The notes beneath the pieces are model-generated. The model saw only the letters and a list, made by a program, of their open reading frames with translations. It was not told the origin of the DNA and made no database searches. The translations under genes and the position numbers were made by a program. Below, piece after piece: positions 26,379 through 35,807 of a stretch of 64,000 bases of DNA. Source of the DNA: Syntrophaceae bacterium UBA6087 (GTDB lineage Bacteria; Desulfobacterota; Desulfomonilia; UBA1062); assembly GCA_002448235.1 (NCBI GenBank), contig DIXF01000016.1, positions 1-64,000 on the forward strand, read 5' to 3'. The stretch's first letter is position 1. The number at the start of each line of letters is the position of its first letter.

Positions 26379-27983
26379 CTATGTGTGTTTCCTGTTTATG
26401 TAGGCCTGCTGGACAATGGAAAGGACGTTGCTCACCAGCCAGTAAATGACGAGCCCTGAAGGGAAGCTCAAAAAGAGCACAGTGAAGATGACGGGCATGA
26501 AGAGCATCATCTTCTTCTGCATTTCATCCCCGGGAGTCGGGGACATCTTCTGCATGACGAACTGGCTTAAGCCCATGAGGATCGGGGTGATGTAGTACGG
26601 GTCTTTTGCGGACAGGTCGGGCAGCCACATGCCGAAGATATGGAACGGCGTGTGCCTGAGCTCGATGGCCGCATAAAAGACCTTATACAGCGCGAACAGG
26701 ATCGGTATCTGCAGGAGCATGGGCAGACACCCGCCCATGGGGTTGATCTTGTGCTCGGAGTAGAGCTTCATCATCTCCTGGTTGAGCTTCTGCTTGTCTT
26801 CCTTGTACTTCGCCTGGATCTCCTTCATGAGCGGCTGGATCTTCTGGAGCTCCTTCATGGACTTGAAGCTCTTCAGCGTCAGCGGGTACAGGAGGATCTT
26901 GATGATGATGGTCAGCAGGATGATGGTCAGCCCGTAGCTTTTGGTAAAGCCGTAGGTCCAGTTCATCGCCCTCAGGAGCGGCTTGGCGATAATGTCGAAG
27001 AAACCGAAGTCCAGGGCCTTGTTGAGCCCGTATCCCACGGACTTTAAAGTGTTCAGCTCCTTGGGCCCGACGAAGATGCGGAAATCCTTGACGGCTGCCG
27101 TTCCGGGTTTGATGCTCGCGATGGGCGCGGCATAGTTCAGCCTGATGATGTTTTCGTCTATCCGTTTGATGGTAAGCGTCGTGCCGGCCGGGGAGGTGGG
27201 GATGACGGTCTCCAAAAAGTATTTGTCCTCGAACCCGAACCACTGGATGTCTCCCGGGAAATCTCGGTACAGGCCGACATCCTCTATCTTCGAGACCTTG
27301 AACTCTTCCAGGTGCTTCCCCTCGAGGAGAACCGGTCCCTCGAAGGCATAGCCGCCCGATTCCTTATCCACGGGATAAAGCTCGTCCATCAGGATTCGCG
27401 AATTTACCTTCATGGCCTGGGAGGTGTTATTTCCCACCACCATCCTGAACCCGATCGTATACGCTGACGCATCGATGGTGTAGATTTTTTTCAGGGTAAT
27501 GCCCTGGCCTACCTGCGCGCTGAAGACGAGCTCTTTGGGTATGGCTCCCGGGCTCGACTGCTCTCCCTTATCCACCGAGTAGATAACGGAGGCATCCGTA
27601 AACGTGTCGTTCATGCCGATGAACGGGAACGGTGTCTGCACGACCTCGACCATTTTCGAGTTCGGGTCGAGACTTTCCCGGTACTTCTTGAGCTGGAAAG
27701 ACCTTAATGCGCCGCCTTGGGTGCTCCAGGCTGCCCGGTAGAGCGGGGTATCGACGACGACAGCCTCTGCCTCAAGGGCTTCGGAACCCTGCGGTGCCGG
27801 AGCTTCCGGGCTTTGCGACGCCGGTATTTCGATTGCCGGCTGTGAGGCTTCCGGGACAGGGGTCTCCTGCTTCGCGGCCTGTTTGGGCGGCTCTTTTGGC
27901 GTATTGGGCTTGATATAGAACATATCCCAGGCCAGCAGTATTACCAGTGATATGACAACGGCAAGCAGGGTCCTTTTTTCCAT
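26379..27983 (-). CDS. yidC: membrane protein insertase YidC
   Basis: A 534-residue Gram-negative-type insertase. An N-terminal membrane helix (5-22) precedes a proline-rich linker (30-65), a large periplasmic P1 beta domain (70-320), and the five-helix core from about 335, with NWTYGFTKSYG, the cytoplasmic coiled hairpin MKELQKIQPLMKEIQAKYK, and the hydrophilic-groove region. It inserts proteins alone or with SecYEG. The P1 domain supports a two-membrane host. Lies in the rpmH operon. Confidence 0.97.
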   Translation of the reverse strand: MEKRTLLAVVISLVILLAWDMFYIKPNTPKEPPKQAAKQETPVPEASQPAIEIPASQSPEAPAPQGSEALEAEAVVVDTPLYRAAWSTQGGALRSFQLKKYRESLDPNSKMVEVVQTPFPFIGMNDTFTDASVIYSVDKGEQSSPGAIPKELVFSAQVGQGITLKKIYTIDASAYTIGFRMVVGNNTSQAMKVNSRILMDELYPVDKESGGYAFEGPVLLEGKHLEEFKVSKIEDVGLYRDFPGDIQWFGFEDKYFLETVIPTSPAGTTLTIKRIDENIIRLNYAAPIASIKPGTAAVKDFRIFVGPKELNTLKSVGYGLNKALDFGFFDIIAKPLLRAMNWTYGFTKSYGLTIILLTIIIKILLYPLTLKSFKSMKELQKIQPLMKEIQAKYKEDKQKLNQEMMKLYSEHKINPMGGCLPMLLQIPILFALYKVFYAAIELRHTPFHIFGMWLPDLSAKDPYYITPILMGLSQFVMQKMSPTPGDEMQKKMMLFMPVIFTVLFLSFPSGLVIYWLVSNVLSIVQQAYINRKHT

Positions 27984-28006
27984 AGGATCAGGTCTCCTTG
28001 GATGAT

Positions 28007-28216
28007 TTAAACAGGGTCAAAGCCGCCGGGGTGAAAGGGATGGCACTTCATCACCCGACACGCGGTCTTGATGACGCCCTTGACGGCTCCATACTTTTGA
28101 ATCGCCTCAATGGCATAGTCCGAGCACGTGGGCCAGAATCTGCAGGACCGGGGAAGCATCGGTGATATCGCCGTCTGATACAGGCGCACAGCCACTATGA
28201 GCGCTGATCTTACCAT
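28007..28216 (-). CDS. yidD: membrane protein insertion efficiency factor YidD
   Basis: A 69-residue protein with the family text LYQTAISPMLPRSCRFWPTCS and YAIEAIQKYGAVKG, then CHPFHPGGFDPV. It is an amphipathic membrane-associated protein thought to help YidC-dependent insertion. I start it at ATG 28216 (MVRSALIVAVRLYQT), overlapping the end of rnpA by 7 bases; an upstream ATG at 28267 adds 17 residues foreign to the family. Confidence 0.95.
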   Translation of the reverse strand: MVRSALIVAVRLYQTAISPMLPRSCRFWPTCSDYAIEAIQKYGAVKGVIKTACRVMKCHPFHPGGFDPV

Positions 28217-28557
28217 GTTCGTGACCCCATGACAGTCTGAATTTCCTGAATGAGCATCTGATAGCATGCTTCTTGATCCCGTTTTCTCGCTATGAGGACA
28301 ATATCGTACCCGGGTGGGAAAATCTCTTTGTGCCTACGATATATTTCCCGTAAGAGCCTTTTTATTCTGTTTCTCTCGACAGCGGAACCAATTCTCTTGC
28401 TCGCGGTTATGCCGATACGTGCATGTTCCATGGAATTGGGAGCAGCAAGGATGATGATATGCTCGGTAACCAGACGGCGTACTTTTGTCGCCTCTACCCG
28501 TAAGAATTCCCGCCTTTTTCTCAGCCGCTCTCGCTTCGGGAAGCTCTCGTCTGACAT
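28210..28557 (-). CDS. rnpA: ribonuclease P protein component
   Basis: A 115-residue basic protein subunit of RNase P, which matures tRNA 5' ends with the catalytic RNA. RLRKRREFLRV is the N-terminal family text and the RNR motif lies in SAVERNRIKRLLREIYR. The ATG shares one base with the rpmH stop (TAATG), the usual tight link. Confidence 0.96.
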   Translation of the reverse strand: MSDESFPKRERLRKRREFLRVEATKVRRLVTEHIIILAAPNSMEHARIGITASKRIGSAVERNRIKRLLREIYRRHKEIFPPGYDIVLIARKRDQEACYQMLIQEIQTVMGSRTW

Positions 28558-28691
28558 TATCCTGCCAAACGCTTGCGCCCCTTGGCTCTCCTCGCATTGA
28601 TTACAGCCCTGCCGCCTTTTGTGCGCATCCGGACGAGAAAACCATGTGTTCGCTTGCGCCTGGTATTATGGGGTTGAAATGTCCGCTTCAT
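28557..28691 (-). CDS. rpmH: 50S ribosomal protein L34
   Basis: A 44-residue basic protein, [20 protein letters not shown] continuing through [10 protein letters not shown] at the end, an almost canonical L34. It is the first gene of the rpmH-rnpA-yidD-yidC-jag-mnmE-rsmG operon. dnaA, the frequent upstream divergent neighbour, is not present; pgeF is there instead, and I saw no DnaA boxes in the 135-base gap. Confidence 0.98.
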   Translation of the reverse strand: MKRTFQPHNTRRKRTHGFLVRMRTKGGRAVINARRAKGRKRLAG

Positions 28692-28826
28692 TAAATACCT
28701 CGATCTTCGAATTTAGGGGGATAGTAATGACATAGGCTCTGCATGCTTGTCAAGCAACAAAAGGATGCCTGCTTCTGCAATATCGGACAGTTATTATCAG
28801 CGTCCGGAGGCCGTGCAGCGAGAGGC

Positions 28827-29582
28827 ATGGCAAGGAATCTTCAGGCTCAGCCGGTATCTTTAAAGATTCGTCCCTTGTCTTGCGTTGCGGTTATCGGGTA
28901 TATACGTTTTGCCATGAGAGGAATATTCTGCACAAAAGAAGTGAGCTCGGGCATTGACGGGAAAGCTTTTTCCGTCCGCGCCCTCCTGCATAAAGAGCTC
29001 CAAGGCTGCAACGTCTACACCTTGGACCAGGTCCATTCCGACCGGATCGTGTTCGCGGAAGACATTACTCCCGGAGAAATCCCGGAGGCCGACGCGATAA
29101 TCTCCCGGAATGTAAACGACGTACTCTGCGTCCGCACTGCAGACTGCGTCCCCGTGTTGGCCTGGGCCGAGGATGTCCCGCTTATCGCGGCGATCCACGC
29201 GGGGTGGAGAGGCCTGGCCTTGAATATCGTGGAGCAGTGCATCACGGCCATGCGGTCCCTGGGGAGTAAAACTATCCGGGCAAGCATCGGGCCGGCCATC
29301 GGCAAGTGCTGCTACGTCGTGCAGTCGGATGTGATCGAGGCCCTGAGGGTTGAGCCTTCGGTCAACGGGCAGGGATTCCTGGTCGTCGACCTCTGGGAGG
29401 CTGCCGCATGCGGGCTTGAACGCGCCGGAGTCGGCAGGAGCTCCATCGAGATCAAAGGCGTGTGCACCTCGTGCGACACGGACCGGTTCTTCTCCTACCG
29501 CAGGCAGGGCGAAAAAGCCGGCAGGAATATTTCGGCAATCGGGGGGAGATCATGGTCGTTGCCGGGCTTACAGGTGGGATAG
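28827..29582 (+). CDS. pgeF: peptidoglycan editing factor / laccase-domain protein
   Basis: A 251-residue (from 28827) YfiH/DUF152 protein. Conserved metal-site segments are LDQVHSDRI, CVRTADCVPVL, AAIHAGWRGL, SIGPAIGKCCYVV and CTSCDTDRFFSYRRQG. Family members have been described as multicopper-like oxidases, purine nucleoside phosphorylases and, in E. coli, as removing misplaced serine in peptidoglycan precursors. ATG 28827 gives the family's usual length; 28743 and 28914 are alternatives. The end overlaps coaE by 31 bases. Confidence 0.88.
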   Translation: MARNLQAQPVSLKIRPLSCVAVIGYIRFAMRGIFCTKEVSSGIDGKAFSVRALLHKELQGCNVYTLDQVHSDRIVFAEDITPGEIPEADAIISRNVNDVLCVRTADCVPVLAWAEDVPLIAAIHAGWRGLALNIVEQCITAMRSLGSKTIRASIGPAIGKCCYVVQSDVIEALRVEPSVNGQGFLVVDLWEAAACGLERAGVGRSSIEIKGVCTSCDTDRFFSYRRQGEKAGRNISAIGGRSWSLPGLQVG

Positions 29583-30169
29583 CCACGGGAAAGTCCACGG
29601 TGGCCGGAGCCCTTGCTTCGTTCGGGGCCGAGCTTATCGATGCGGACAGGATAGCCCGGGATGTCGTGAGGAAAGACATGCCCGCGTGGCGTCTCATCCG
29701 TGAGCATTTCGGGCCGAAGGCGCTTCTGGAAGACGGGCGGATCGACCGGGAGTACCTGGGATCGATCATATTCGGCGACGACGAAAAAAAGTCGCTGCTC
29801 AACAGCATCGTCCATCCCGCGGTGTTCGAGGAGATAAACCGGCGGCTCCTGGCCCTGAAATCTCACGCAGGGGGAGCCGTGGTCGTGTGCGACGTGCCCC
29901 TGCTGATCGAGACAGGGATGCACTGCGATTTCGAGGAAGTAATCCTCGTGTATGTGCCTTTCGACGTTCAGGTCGAGCGCCTCATGTCCCGGGACAAAAT
30001 TTCACGGGACGTCGCCCTGAAAAAGGTGAACTCTCAGATGCCCATCGAAGAAAAGAGGCAATACGCAACCATGATCATCGATAACAGCGGGTCGCGTGAA
30101 CAGACGTATGAACAAGCCCTTTCCGCCTACCGGCATCTGAAAGAAAAAGCGAAAGAGGCAAGGCCCTGA
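29552..30169 (+). CDS. coaE: dephospho-CoA kinase
   Basis: A 205-residue P-loop kinase performing the last step of CoA synthesis. It starts MVVAGLTGGIATGKSTVAG (P-loop GGIATGKST), followed by DADRIARDVV and VVCDVPLLIETG. The start at 29552 follows GGGGGGAGATC; an upstream ATG at 29462 would add 30 residues lying in pgeF. It overlaps pgeF, so the two are co-expressed. Confidence 0.94.
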   Translation: MVVAGLTGGIATGKSTVAGALASFGAELIDADRIARDVVRKDMPAWRLIREHFGPKALLEDGRIDREYLGSIIFGDDEKKSLLNSIVHPAVFEEINRRLLALKSHAGGAVVVCDVPLLIETGMHCDFEEVILVYVPFDVQVERLMSRDKISRDVALKKVNSQMPIEEKRQYATMIIDNSGSREQTYEQALSAYRHLKEKAKEARP

Positions 30170-30192
30170 TACGGAGTCGTGATTTTTTGAAT

Positions 30193-30212
30193 CCGCCCGG
30201 TTCTCCGGACGG
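30193..30212 (+). terminator. weak terminator after coaE
   Basis: CCGCCCGG pairs with CCGGACGG (one mismatch) around TTCT, 24 bases after coaE, followed by a T-rich stretch. It lies between convergent genes. Confidence 0.4.
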
Positions 30213-30225
30213 ACGGTGTTTCCTT

Positions 30226-31143
30226 TTACGCCTTTACTGCTTCCGGAGTGCTCTCATCAGGAGAGAGAGGTTTTTCGGCGGGTGCGAACTCGACCTGCCC
30301 TTCTTCCCCGGCGCCGGACGCCTCTCTTGCCTTGACGATGCTGTCCGGATGCACCCGGGAAAGCGTTGACCCCGCTGGAGCCTTTTCAGAAGGCCTGCCG
30401 CTCGATGCGTCCGCCCCCAGCAGCTCTTTCCGGATGAGGCCTTCAAACTGCCTGGCCTCCCGGAACGCCGGGTTTGCGGCTACTGCCTTCTCGATCCAGA
30501 TGAGGGCGTATTCCATATCTTTTGCATCAAAATACAGTCTCGCTACGTTGAAATAAAGGTTCTCATCGGCCGGTGAGATCTCCAGGGCCTTCAGATAATT
30601 GCTTAAGGCCTCATCGTTCATGTTCGCCTTTCTCAGCTCGATGCCGAATTCGTTGAAAATATGCTTGTTGTCTTCTTCGAAGATCGCGTCCACCTGGGAA
30701 AGCTTCTTGAACACGCTCTTGGCCTTGTCTGTCTGCCCCATCTCCATGTAGAGCGTTCCTATGCCGAAGTTCGCACGGATGCTTTCCGGGTCGATCTTCA
30801 GCGCAGAGGTATATTCCCATTCGGCCGAATGGAGCTCGTTGCGGTTCCGGTGCTTCTCGGCCAGAGCCAGATGCTTGTCGTGGTCACGCTCTTCTTTCGT
30901 TTTTACCTTGTAGTCAGGTTCAAAAGTATACTTGTTGAGAAACTCGTTATAGGGCATCTTTACCACAATGCCCGTAGGCTGGCCTTCATTCCCCAGATAG
31001 CTTATCTGTACCGTTTCTTCGTCGAGCTGCTCGGCTAAGCAGAAATTCTTTACCCTCTGGGTCTTCTGGGTGTGGCCCGTGCCGAGGGTGATCGTGGTTT
31101 CCTCGAAGAACACCCCGTTGATCTTTTTCAGGAAATTACTCAT
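30226..31143 (-). CDS. TPR-repeat protein of unknown role
   Basis: A 305-residue soluble protein. Residues 1-85 form a separate beta-rich domain (VFFEETTITLGTGHTQKTQRV...). Residues 90-240 contain four or five TPR units (AEKHRNRNELHSAEWEYTSALKIDPES, and similar). A proline/serine/glutamate-rich tail follows. No signal peptide. Probably a cytosolic scaffold; the first domain is not recognised. Confidence 0.75.
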   Translation of the reverse strand: MSNFLKKINGVFFEETTITLGTGHTQKTQRVKNFCLAEQLDEETVQISYLGNEGQPTGIVVKMPYNEFLNKYTFEPDYKVKTKEERDHDKHLALAEKHRNRNELHSAEWEYTSALKIDPESIRANFGIGTLYMEMGQTDKAKSVFKKLSQVDAIFEEDNKHIFNEFGIELRKANMNDEALSNYLKALEISPADENLYFNVARLYFDAKDMEYALIWIEKAVAANPAFREARQFEGLIRKELLGADASSGRPSEKAPAGSTLSRVHPDSIVKAREASGAGEEGQVEFAPAEKPLSPDESTPEAVKA

Positions 31144-31261
31144 AGCCTTTGTATCGGAAAGTGAATTTTATAAAATTAACAGTTTTTTATATAATGAGTA
31201 TTGTTGACGAAAAGCCGTGAGTGTGGCAAGCCGGGTATATCGGTTGAGAGAGGAGGATACC

Positions 31262-32059
31262 ATGGGTGCTGTCGGATTCATCGGAGCCGGGAATATGGCG
31301 GAGGCCATTATTGGGGGCATTCTCAAAAAAGGGCTGTATAAGCCGCTGGAGATCCTGATTTACGATATCCGACCCGAGAGGGTGCATGAGATATCGGCCA
31401 AGTACGGTGTCGTCGTCTCGGATACGCTTCCTGATCTTGTAAGAGACAGTGCCGCCGTCCTTGTCGCCGTAAAACCGGACAAGGTCGCGTACGTTCTCGG
31501 CCAGGCAAAGGACCTTCTTCAAGGAAAGCCGGTCATCAGCATCGCAGCAGGCGTGACGATAAGCGCCATTCAAGCCGTGATCGGGGCTGCTGCAAAGGTC
31601 GTGCGAGTCATGCCCAATACCCCTGCCCTGGTTCTGGAAGGGGCCACCGCGATTGCCGCGTCTCAAACCTGCGGCGAGGACGAGATCAGTACCGCGACGC
31701 ATATCTTCTCCGCCGTCGGGCGGTGCAGGCAGGTGGGAGAGGGGCTGATGAACGCGGTTACCGCGCTGTCCGGCTCCGGTCCCGCCTTCTGCTTCCTCTT
31801 TATCGAGGCCTTGGCGGACGGAGGCGTGAGGGCAGGGCTGCCAAGGGATCTCGCGCTTGAGCTGGCGGCTGCGACCGTTCGCGGTGCTGCAACCATGGTG
31901 CTCCAGACCGGCAGGCATCCCGGAGAGCTCAAAGATATGGTGGCCTCGCCCGGAGGCACGACGATCGACGGGATCAGCGCGCTGGAGTCGGCAGGATTCA
32001 GGGCTGCGGCAATGGACGCCGTGTTTGCTGCATACCTCAAGGCTGGCAAGCTCTCCTAG
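31262..32059 (+). CDS. proC: pyrroline-5-carboxylate reductase
   Basis: A 265-residue NAD(P)H-dependent enzyme making proline from P5C. The Rossmann GFIGAGNMAEAIIGG is at the N-terminus. VRVMPNTPALV and ALSGSGPAFCFLFIEALADGGVRAG form the dimeric active-site domain, and SPGGTTIDGISALE closes it. Start at 31262 behind GAGGAGGATACC. Confidence 0.96.
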   Translation: MGAVGFIGAGNMAEAIIGGILKKGLYKPLEILIYDIRPERVHEISAKYGVVVSDTLPDLVRDSAAVLVAVKPDKVAYVLGQAKDLLQGKPVISIAAGVTISAIQAVIGAAAKVVRVMPNTPALVLEGATAIAASQTCGEDEISTATHIFSAVGRCRQVGEGLMNAVTALSGSGPAFCFLFIEALADGGVRAGLPRDLALELAAATVRGAATMVLQTGRHPGELKDMVASPGGTTIDGISALESAGFRAAAMDAVFAAYLKAGKLS

Positions 32060-32091
32060 TAACCGTCCCTCAGAAGGTTCCGGCGGGAAAC

Positions 32092-32745
32092 CTATACCCT
32101 GGTGTTTTTGATGATCTCCACCGCGTCCTTCGGCGAGTCGACCACGGTAAATATCGACCGGTCTTCGGGCAGGATCATCTTCTCCATGACCATGGTTTCC
32201 TGGATCCAGTTCAGGAGGCCGCACCAGTATTCCGAGCCCACGAGGATCACCGGGAAGGGCTTTATCTTATCGGTCTGAATGAGGGTCAGCGACTCGAAGA
32301 GCTCATCCATGGTCCCGAAGCCTCCGGGGAAGATGACATAGCTCATGGCATACTTGACGAACATGACCTTTCTCACGAAGAAATAGCGGAAGTTCAGGTG
32401 GACGTTCGTATACGGGTTGAGATGCTGCTCGAACGGCAGTACGATATTGAGCCCCACGGATTGCCCGCCCGCCTCGAAAGCGCCCTTGTTGGCCGCCTCC
32501 ATGATGCCCGGCCCGCCGCCGGTTATAACGCTGAACCCCTCTTTTGAGAGAAGGCCGCCCATGTTCTCCGCCATGGTGTAGTACTTGTCTCCGGGTACCG
32601 AACGTGACGAGCCGAAGATCGTAACGGCGGGCTCGAGCCTGGACAGCGTTTCGATCCCGTCAACGAACTCCGCCATGATGCGGAATATTCTCCATGATTC
32701 ATCGGAACTGATCTGGTCGATGAGATAGCGATCGGATTTCTTCAT
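32092..32745 (-). CDS. LOG-family / TIGR00730 Rossmann protein
   Basis: A 217-residue protein with the family's two signatures, VITGGGPGIMEAANKGAFEAGG and FPGGFGTMDELFE (PGGxGTxxE). Members hydrolyse nucleoside 5'-monophosphates to base plus ribose 5-phosphate, as in the plant cytokinin-activating LOG enzymes; bacterial roles vary from nucleotide salvage (PpnN) to unknown. Convergent with proC. Confidence 0.9.
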   Translation of the reverse strand: MKKSDRYLIDQISSDESWRIFRIMAEFVDGIETLSRLEPAVTIFGSSRSVPGDKYYTMAENMGGLLSKEGFSVITGGGPGIMEAANKGAFEAGGQSVGLNIVLPFEQHLNPYTNVHLNFRYFFVRKVMFVKYAMSYVIFPGGFGTMDELFESLTLIQTDKIKPFPVILVGSEYWCGLLNWIQETMVMEKMILPEDRSIFTVVDSPKDAVEIIKNTRV

Positions 32746-32828
32746 GTATGCCCCTCCACTGTTTAGCCGTGCTCATTATACCTATGTTCCCATTCACAGG
32801 CCAGATGTGATATGGGAGGATAACTTAT

Positions 32829-33695
32829 ATGATCGATCTCCATATTCATACGTCGTATTCCAGCGACGGGCAGTACACGCCCGCCGAGATAATCTCTCTT
32901 GCAAAAAAGTGCGGGCTCGCCGCCCTTGCCTTCTCGGATCATATGGATATCACCGCTGCTGCCGAAGGGATGGGGTCCGCCGCTGCAGCGGACATCGAGT
33001 TTTTCACAGGCGTGGAGCTTTCCACCACCCTCGAGGGCACGGAGTACCACCTTCTCTGCTACGGGTTCGATCCCGGAAACCTGGCCGTGCAGGAGTTCAT
33101 ACGACACCACTGCGCCCTTGCCTGGGCAAACGTCGAAAGCATCCTCGATTATTTCAGAGGTCTCGGGTTCCTCCTGAACGCTGACGAGGTCAGCGGATGG
33201 GGAAAGTCCGTCCCCACCGGTGTAACGATGCTCAGGGCGCTGGTAAAGGGCAATCCGGACGATGCCAGGCTCCTTCGCTATACCCGGGGAGACCGGTCCG
33301 ATTCTCCCTATCTCAACTTCTACCAGGATTTCTCGCTCTCCGCTTTCGGCAAGACGTTTTCTTCCGCGTTTCCGTGCCTGAAAGACACCATCCACGAGAT
33401 GAAAGGACACGGCGTCCTCGTCCTTGCACATCCCGGCCGGATAAACGGCGACCTGCTCCGCTTGCTGAAAGGATACGGATTGCAGGGAGTCGAGGTGCAC
33501 AGCACCCACCACACACCCGAGACGGTTCTTTATGCTGCCGGTCTGGCGCGGTCCCTCGGTCTCTTTGCGAGTGCAGGGTCGGATTTCCACGGGGAGAAGA
33601 TCAAGCCCGACATTCCCCTGGGCAAGGTTTCCGGCAAGCCCGACGACGCCCTGATAGAGGCTGTCCGGCACTCCATGGCCGTATGGCGGGGATGA
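32829..33695 (+). CDS. PHP-domain phosphoesterase
   Basis: A 288-residue protein starting MIDLHIHTSYSSDGQYTP, with the PHP metal motif HxH (5, 7), then AFSDHMD, VLAHPGR and GSDFHG as later metal sites. Similar to RNase AM/TrpH-type 3',5'-nucleotide phosphatases. GGAGGATAAC precedes the ATG. Confidence 0.9.
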   Translation: MIDLHIHTSYSSDGQYTPAEIISLAKKCGLAALAFSDHMDITAAAEGMGSAAAADIEFFTGVELSTTLEGTEYHLLCYGFDPGNLAVQEFIRHHCALAWANVESILDYFRGLGFLLNADEVSGWGKSVPTGVTMLRALVKGNPDDARLLRYTRGDRSDSPYLNFYQDFSLSAFGKTFSSAFPCLKDTIHEMKGHGVLVLAHPGRINGDLLRLLKGYGLQGVEVHSTHHTPETVLYAAGLARSLGLFASAGSDFHGEKIKPDIPLGKVSGKPDDALIEAVRHSMAVWRG

Positions 33696-33760
33696 AAAGG
33701 ACGGGATGACGATACGGGAAAAGGGTTTCGGAAGAGAAGAATGTCCCGGTATCCTGTACG

Positions 33761-35365
33761 TCATTGTTCGACAATAACCGGCTCCAGGAGGATCACCAGT
33801 TCCTCGGTCTGGACGCTCTTAACCTTCTGGCTGAAGAGGTACCCGACTATCGGGATGGTGCCCAGGATGGGGATGCTCTTTGTCTGGTCCGAGAGGTCCT
33901 TGCTGATGAGCCCGCCCAGTGCAACGACATTGCCGCTCTTAACCCGGAGCTGGGTGGTGGCCTCTTTCAGGTCGATGACGGGCAGGGTAAAATTACCCAC
34001 ATCGCCGAAGTTCCCGATGCTTCTCTCGTTGAGACTGACCACTCTGCTCTTGATGGGGGTTATGGTGAGGTTGACCTCGTTCGTTTCCAGGTCGATATAC
34101 GGCTGAACGCCGAGCATGATCCCGTCAAAGACAGCGCTTATGGTGACTTCGATGTCTTCCTCGGTGCGTCCCTCGGTGTAGGTTGTCGTCTTCTCCACCT
34201 TCTCGACATAGGAGCTGTTCGTTCCAACGCTGATGAGCGCGGGCTGTCCGTTCGTCACCCTGATCCTGGGGTTCGAGAGCACCTTGATATCACCGAATTC
34301 CTGCAGCGCCTCGAGCGCGGCGTCGATACCGTGCTTGTCCGAGTTGACCTGGATCTCCAGGGCAGGCGTCAGGCTGTCGGTGTCGAATGTCAGCCTCTGC
34401 CGGATGGGATTGAACGCATAATCGCCAATATTGCCGTGAATACTCGTCCAGTCGATGCCGTATTTCGAGGAGTCGTTCAGGGAGACTTCCAGGATCTTTG
34501 CCGTAATGACCACCTGGGAGTTGTAGTAGGTCTTGAGCGTCCTGATGTAGGAGTCTATCCGGTCGACGGCGTTTCTCCGGTCGTGGACTTCGAGGAAGCC
34601 GATTGATCTGTTCAGTGAGAAGCTCCCGTGTTCGGTCAGGGACGACCGGACAATCTGCTCCACCTGGGCATAGATATCGTTGCTTGAAGAAGGGTTGGTG
34701 GACTGTATGGAGAACTGGCCTGTAAGGGGGCTGGTGGAGCTGCCGCCGCCTCCGCTGCCGCTTACGCCGTTGAGCACGTCTCCGCCCACCGATATCTTTG
34801 TTTCTTTCTGTGACGAGATGAAGTTGAGGTGGTATGTCCGGGAATCGGTGCCTTTGACATACAGGCATTTCCCACGGATTTCGGAAAAGATATTGAGGGA
34901 TTCCGAGACATTTTTCAGCGCCTCATCCAGCGGGGTTTTGTTGAAGGCGACATTGACCGGCCTTAAGCCGATCGGTGCATTATTCGACTGGGCGCCGCCC
35001 GATTCCTGGGACTGGCTGTTTCCTGCACTAGCCTGCAGGGTTTGCCCGGTCATCGAAGGGTCCCGGGAAACAAGCCTTGAGTCTATCACAAGATCCAGTC
35101 CTGCAATCTCTGCAATGGCGAAAAAGATATCGGCAAAACTCGCGCTGTTCGCGGTAAGGGTAATGACCTTGCCGGCAAAGGGATCAGGCTTTTCTTCGAC
35201 TACGGGAGGTTTTGTCTTCGGAAGTTCCCGCGGTACGAGGGGGGTTACCTGTGAAGTCTCCTTATCGATGGCAGCCCCTTCTTTTTTTATCAGCTTGTCT
35301 GTGGAGCATCCACCGAGAAACAGGAAGATACAGAGATAGGGTAAGATCCTAGTAAGCTTTGACAT
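33761..35365 (-). CDS. mshL: pilus secretin (MshL-like)
   Basis: A 534-residue outer-membrane lipoprotein secretin (lipobox FLGGC, about 24). The N-terminal secretin_N/STN region (65-165: SFADIFFAIAEIAG, TPLDEALKNVSESLN) precedes a serine/glycine-rich linker (215-225) and the beta-barrel secretin domain (280-530), with VLSNPRIRVTNGQPALISVG, VNLTITPIKSRV and LGGLISKDLSDQTKSIPILGTIPIVGYL-type end. It forms the channel through which the pilus exits. Start 35365 is behind GAGGAG; it overlaps the preceding gene by 17 bases. Confidence 0.9.
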   Translation of the reverse strand: MSKLTRILPYLCIFLFLGGCSTDKLIKKEGAAIDKETSQVTPLVPRELPKTKPPVVEEKPDPFAGKVITLTANSASFADIFFAIAEIAGLDLVIDSRLVSRDPSMTGQTLQASAGNSQSQESGGAQSNNAPIGLRPVNVAFNKTPLDEALKNVSESLNIFSEIRGKCLYVKGTDSRTYHLNFISSQKETKISVGGDVLNGVSGSGGGGSSTSPLTGQFSIQSTNPSSSNDIYAQVEQIVRSSLTEHGSFSLNRSIGFLEVHDRRNAVDRIDSYIRTLKTYYNSQVVITAKILEVSLNDSSKYGIDWTSIHGNIGDYAFNPIRQRLTFDTDSLTPALEIQVNSDKHGIDAALEALQEFGDIKVLSNPRIRVTNGQPALISVGTNSSYVEKVEKTTTYTEGRTEEDIEVTISAVFDGIMLGVQPYIDLETNEVNLTITPIKSRVVSLNERSIGNFGDVGNFTLPVIDLKEATTQLRVKSGNVVALGGLISKDLSDQTKSIPILGTIPIVGYLFSQKVKSVQTEELVILLEPVIVEQ

Positions 35366-35807
35366 TGATTGTCTCCTCGATCCCATCGAGATAACGGACA
35401 GTGACGGAATTTTTTCGTATCGCAGTCAGGGTGAACGAGCCCGAGCTCTCTCCGACCCTCATCTTTTTTCCATTGACGATGCCGAAGCTCTTCGCTCCGC
35501 TTTCAACAAGCATGCTTACGGAAACCGGCGGACGGGCCGCAGGCTGCGCGATGATATCCGCCGTGTTCTCCAGCGGTTCTTCCTCCGCGGATTCTTCCCC
35601 GGAGAACACGTTCCTGATACTCCCTGAGAAGGCGGCCCTTCCGTCATTTTCCGAAGATATGCCTAATTGATCGATGTAGCCGAGAAACTCGGGCCTGGAC
35701 AGTGCAAAGGGCTTGGGCTCGGGCAAGGCAAAAGCCATGATCACACAGGCAGACAGGGCAAGGAACGGGGCTGCAAAGAGGGCTGCGATCTTGGGATCGA
35801 GCTTCAT
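35349..35807 (-). CDS. pilus periplasmic protein (PilP/MshK/GspC-like)
   Basis: A 152-residue protein with an N-terminal membrane anchor (about 8-28), a linker, and a C-terminal small beta domain. SFGIVNGKKMRVGESSGSFTL and TVRYLDGIEETI match the HR/PilP-like fold that couples the inner-membrane assembly complex to the secretin. It lies just upstream of the secretin gene, overlapping it, as expected. Confidence 0.7.
   Translation of the reverse strand: MKLDPKIAALFAAPFLALSACVIMAFALPEPKPFALSRPEFLGYIDQLGISSENDGRAAFSGSIRNVFSGEESAEEEPLENTADIIAQPAARPPVSVSMLVESGAKSFGIVNGKKMRVGESSGSFTLTAIRKNSVTVRYLDGIEETINVKAY

Noticed and set aside
28692..28826. Possible replication origin next to rpmH
   Set aside because: No recognisable DnaA boxes or AT-rich unwinding element; dnaA is absent.
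31187..32224. 345-codon minus-strand frame over proC
   Set aside because: proC on the plus strand has unmistakable motifs; this frame is its antisense shadow.
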